This document shows, in pieces, positions 63,005-64,000 of a stretch of DNA of 64,000 nucleotides. The position numbers and the translations under genes are program-made. How positions within the stretch are numbered: the stretch's first letter is position 1; each line of letters opens with the position of its first letter. The DNA is taken from assembly GCF_029360705.1 (NCBI RefSeq), contig NZ_JARKMX010000008.1, forward strand, positions 2,410,202 through 2,474,201. Reading direction: 5' to 3'. The notes below the pieces were generated by a model that worked only from the letters and a program-made list of their open reading frames with translations, was not told the origin of the DNA and did no database searches. The DNA comes from Paraflavitalea pollutisoli (GTDB lineage Bacteria > Bacteroidota > Bacteroidia > Chitinophagales > Chitinophagaceae).

Positions 63005-63907
63005 CTATAGGTCGGAAGTCGCTTTTTTAGACGACAGCAGGAATACCGTGCCGATGATGAGCAAGGCACCGAGCCAATCCATGGCCTTAAAAGAAATACC
63101 CAGCCAGGCCACCGCAATAAACGTGGCGGACAGAGGTTCTGCGGAAGTGAGCAGACTGGCTTTTTGTCCACCGATCAGTTGCACCGCCCGCAAATAAGCA
63201 TAGAAGGGGATCAGCGTTCCAAAGATCACGACGAAGAGGGTACTGAGCACGGTGTACAGATCCCATACGCCATCTGTCTGCCAGGGGGCATGAAAAAAGG
63301 AGATCGCGATACCACCGATAAACAATCCCCAGCCAATCACACTCAGCGCACTGTATTTATGCATCAGTTGGCCCGGCAACAAGGTATACACTGCCAGACT
63401 GAGGGCAGAAGCGATACCCAGCGCAAAAGCCAGGGGAGAAATATTGAGGGCATGGATATTACCATGGGTCACCAGCAGAAAGGTACCGAGCAAGGCCAGT
63501 ACGATGGCGGCATATTCGGCCAGCACCAGCTTACGCCCGTAACGAAGGGCAAAATAGATGGCAATAAAGATCGGCGCCGAGAATTGCAGGATGGTAGCTG
63601 TTGCGGCATTGGAATGCTTGATGGCCGCAAAATAAGTGTACTGCACCGTGAGCATACCGAGAATACCAAAGATGAGCAAACGACCGCGATCGACCTGATG
63701 GCGCCAGATAGACCAGACATGCGCGTCCTTTTTAACGAGTGCAGCGATCAGCAACAACGCGCCGGCGCCCAGCATACGCACCGACATCAACCATTCGACA
63801 CTAACGCCTTTCTGTTGAAACAAATACTGACCGCAACTACCCGACACGCCCCATAACACAGCTGCCAGCAGTGCCAATACAAATCCCTTTGAACGATTGC
63901 TCTTCAT
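63005..63907 (-). CDS. EamA/DMT-family transporter
   Basis: The 300-residue protein has ten membrane helices in two EamA repeats (GFVLALLAAVLWGVSGSCGQYLFQQ ... YAAIVLALLGTFLLV and PLAFALGIASALSLAVYTLLPG ... WLGALLIIGTVFLLS). The second repeat has the usual AEPLSATFIAVAWLGISF. DMT transporters of this type export amino acids or other metabolites, or take part in uptake; the substrate is not readable. The start MKSNRSKGF at 63907 has a -7 box 23 bases upstream. Confidence 0.92.
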   Translation of the reverse strand: MKSNRSKGFVLALLAAVLWGVSGSCGQYLFQQKGVSVEWLMSVRMLGAGALLLIAALVKKDAHVWSIWRHQVDRGRLLIFGILGMLTVQYTYFAAIKHSNAATATILQFSAPIFIAIYFALRYGRKLVLAEYAAIVLALLGTFLLVTHGNIHALNISPLAFALGIASALSLAVYTLLPGQLMHKYSALSVIGWGLFIGGIAISFFHAPWQTDGVWDLYTVLSTLFVVIFGTLIPFYAYLRAVQLIGGQKASLLTSAEPLSATFIAVAWLGISFKAMDWLGALLIIGTVFLLSSKKATSDL

Positions 63908-63929
63908 GACTTACCCCCCGATTGAAATG

Positions 63930-63937
63930 CAAAAATA
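63930..63937 (-). promoter_or_regulatory. candidate -7 box of the EamA gene
   Basis: CAAAAATA reads TATTTTTG on the minus strand, a full TAnnTTTG match 22 bases before the ATG. No clear -33 element was seen. Confidence 0.45.
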
Positions 63938-64000
63938 AACGCCCTCATTTGCATATTTTAGTTGATTTCATTACCGCTATGGCGTTTTTATTGCTTTCTA

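Overview
The window comes from a member of the Bacteroidota, most likely the family Chitinophagaceae. The evidence is two SusC/SusD pairs, a TonB receptor/DUF4249 pair, DUF5686, DUF4833, DUF4998 and DUF5000-type proteins, a bacterial sphingolipid pathway, and promoters of the Bacteroidota type (-33 TTG, -7 TAnnTTTG). Base composition and codon use look even, and no tRNA, rRNA, insertion sequence, prophage or CRISPR array was seen. All assignments come from reading the sequence and recalled family motifs; no searches were run.

Layout. 1-1.8 kb: an imuA-imuB mutagenesis pair cut by the left edge. 2.5-4 kb: a PAP2 phosphatase with a barrel-like C-terminal half. 4.3-9.5 kb: an extracytoplasmic flavin/electron-transfer cluster (ankyrin protein, DUF2271, PepSY flavoreductase, convergent ApbE). 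9.6-14.1 kb: treZ-treY for trehalose from glucan. 15-16 kb: a single-domain response regulator and two small cysteine-rich secreted proteins. 16.8-29.6 kb: a nutrient-uptake region with SusC, SusD, DUF5000 and DUF4998 lipoproteins, a TonB receptor/DUF4249 pair, and two tandem GDSL esterases of the rhamnogalacturonan acetylesterase type. 29.9-33 kb: a YciE/YciF-like protein, a tandem array of minus-strand hairpins that looks like a small-RNA family, an unexported solute-binding-fold protein, and an inverted pair of 74-residue paralogues.

33.1-44.7 kb is the centrepiece. About a dozen tightly packed minus-strand genes encode a nearly complete route to inositol phosphorylceramide: serine palmitoyltransferase, ceramide synthase (GNAT type), ceramide reductase (SDR type), inositol phosphate synthase, PgpA-like phosphatase, CDP-alcohol phosphatidyltransferase, PAP2-type IPC synthase and a fatty-acid-hydroxylase-like enzyme. 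DUF5686, GtrA, DUF4833 and HAD genes of unknown role are interleaved. A 16-bp direct repeat with exactly 21-bp spacing lies just upstream of the promoter, next to an AraC-family gene.

46-51.8 kb: an EmrAB-TolC type efflux operon ending in a universal stress gene, preceded by tetR; two identical palindromes mark its probable operators. 52.5-57.6 kb: a second SusC/SusD/lipoprotein set. 57.9-64 kb: a TlpA-like thioredoxin, an FMN reductase, superoxide dismutase divergent from a four-cysteine HTH regulator across a 30-bp perfect palindrome, a hypothetical gene, an imine-reductase-like oxidoreductase and an EamA transporter.
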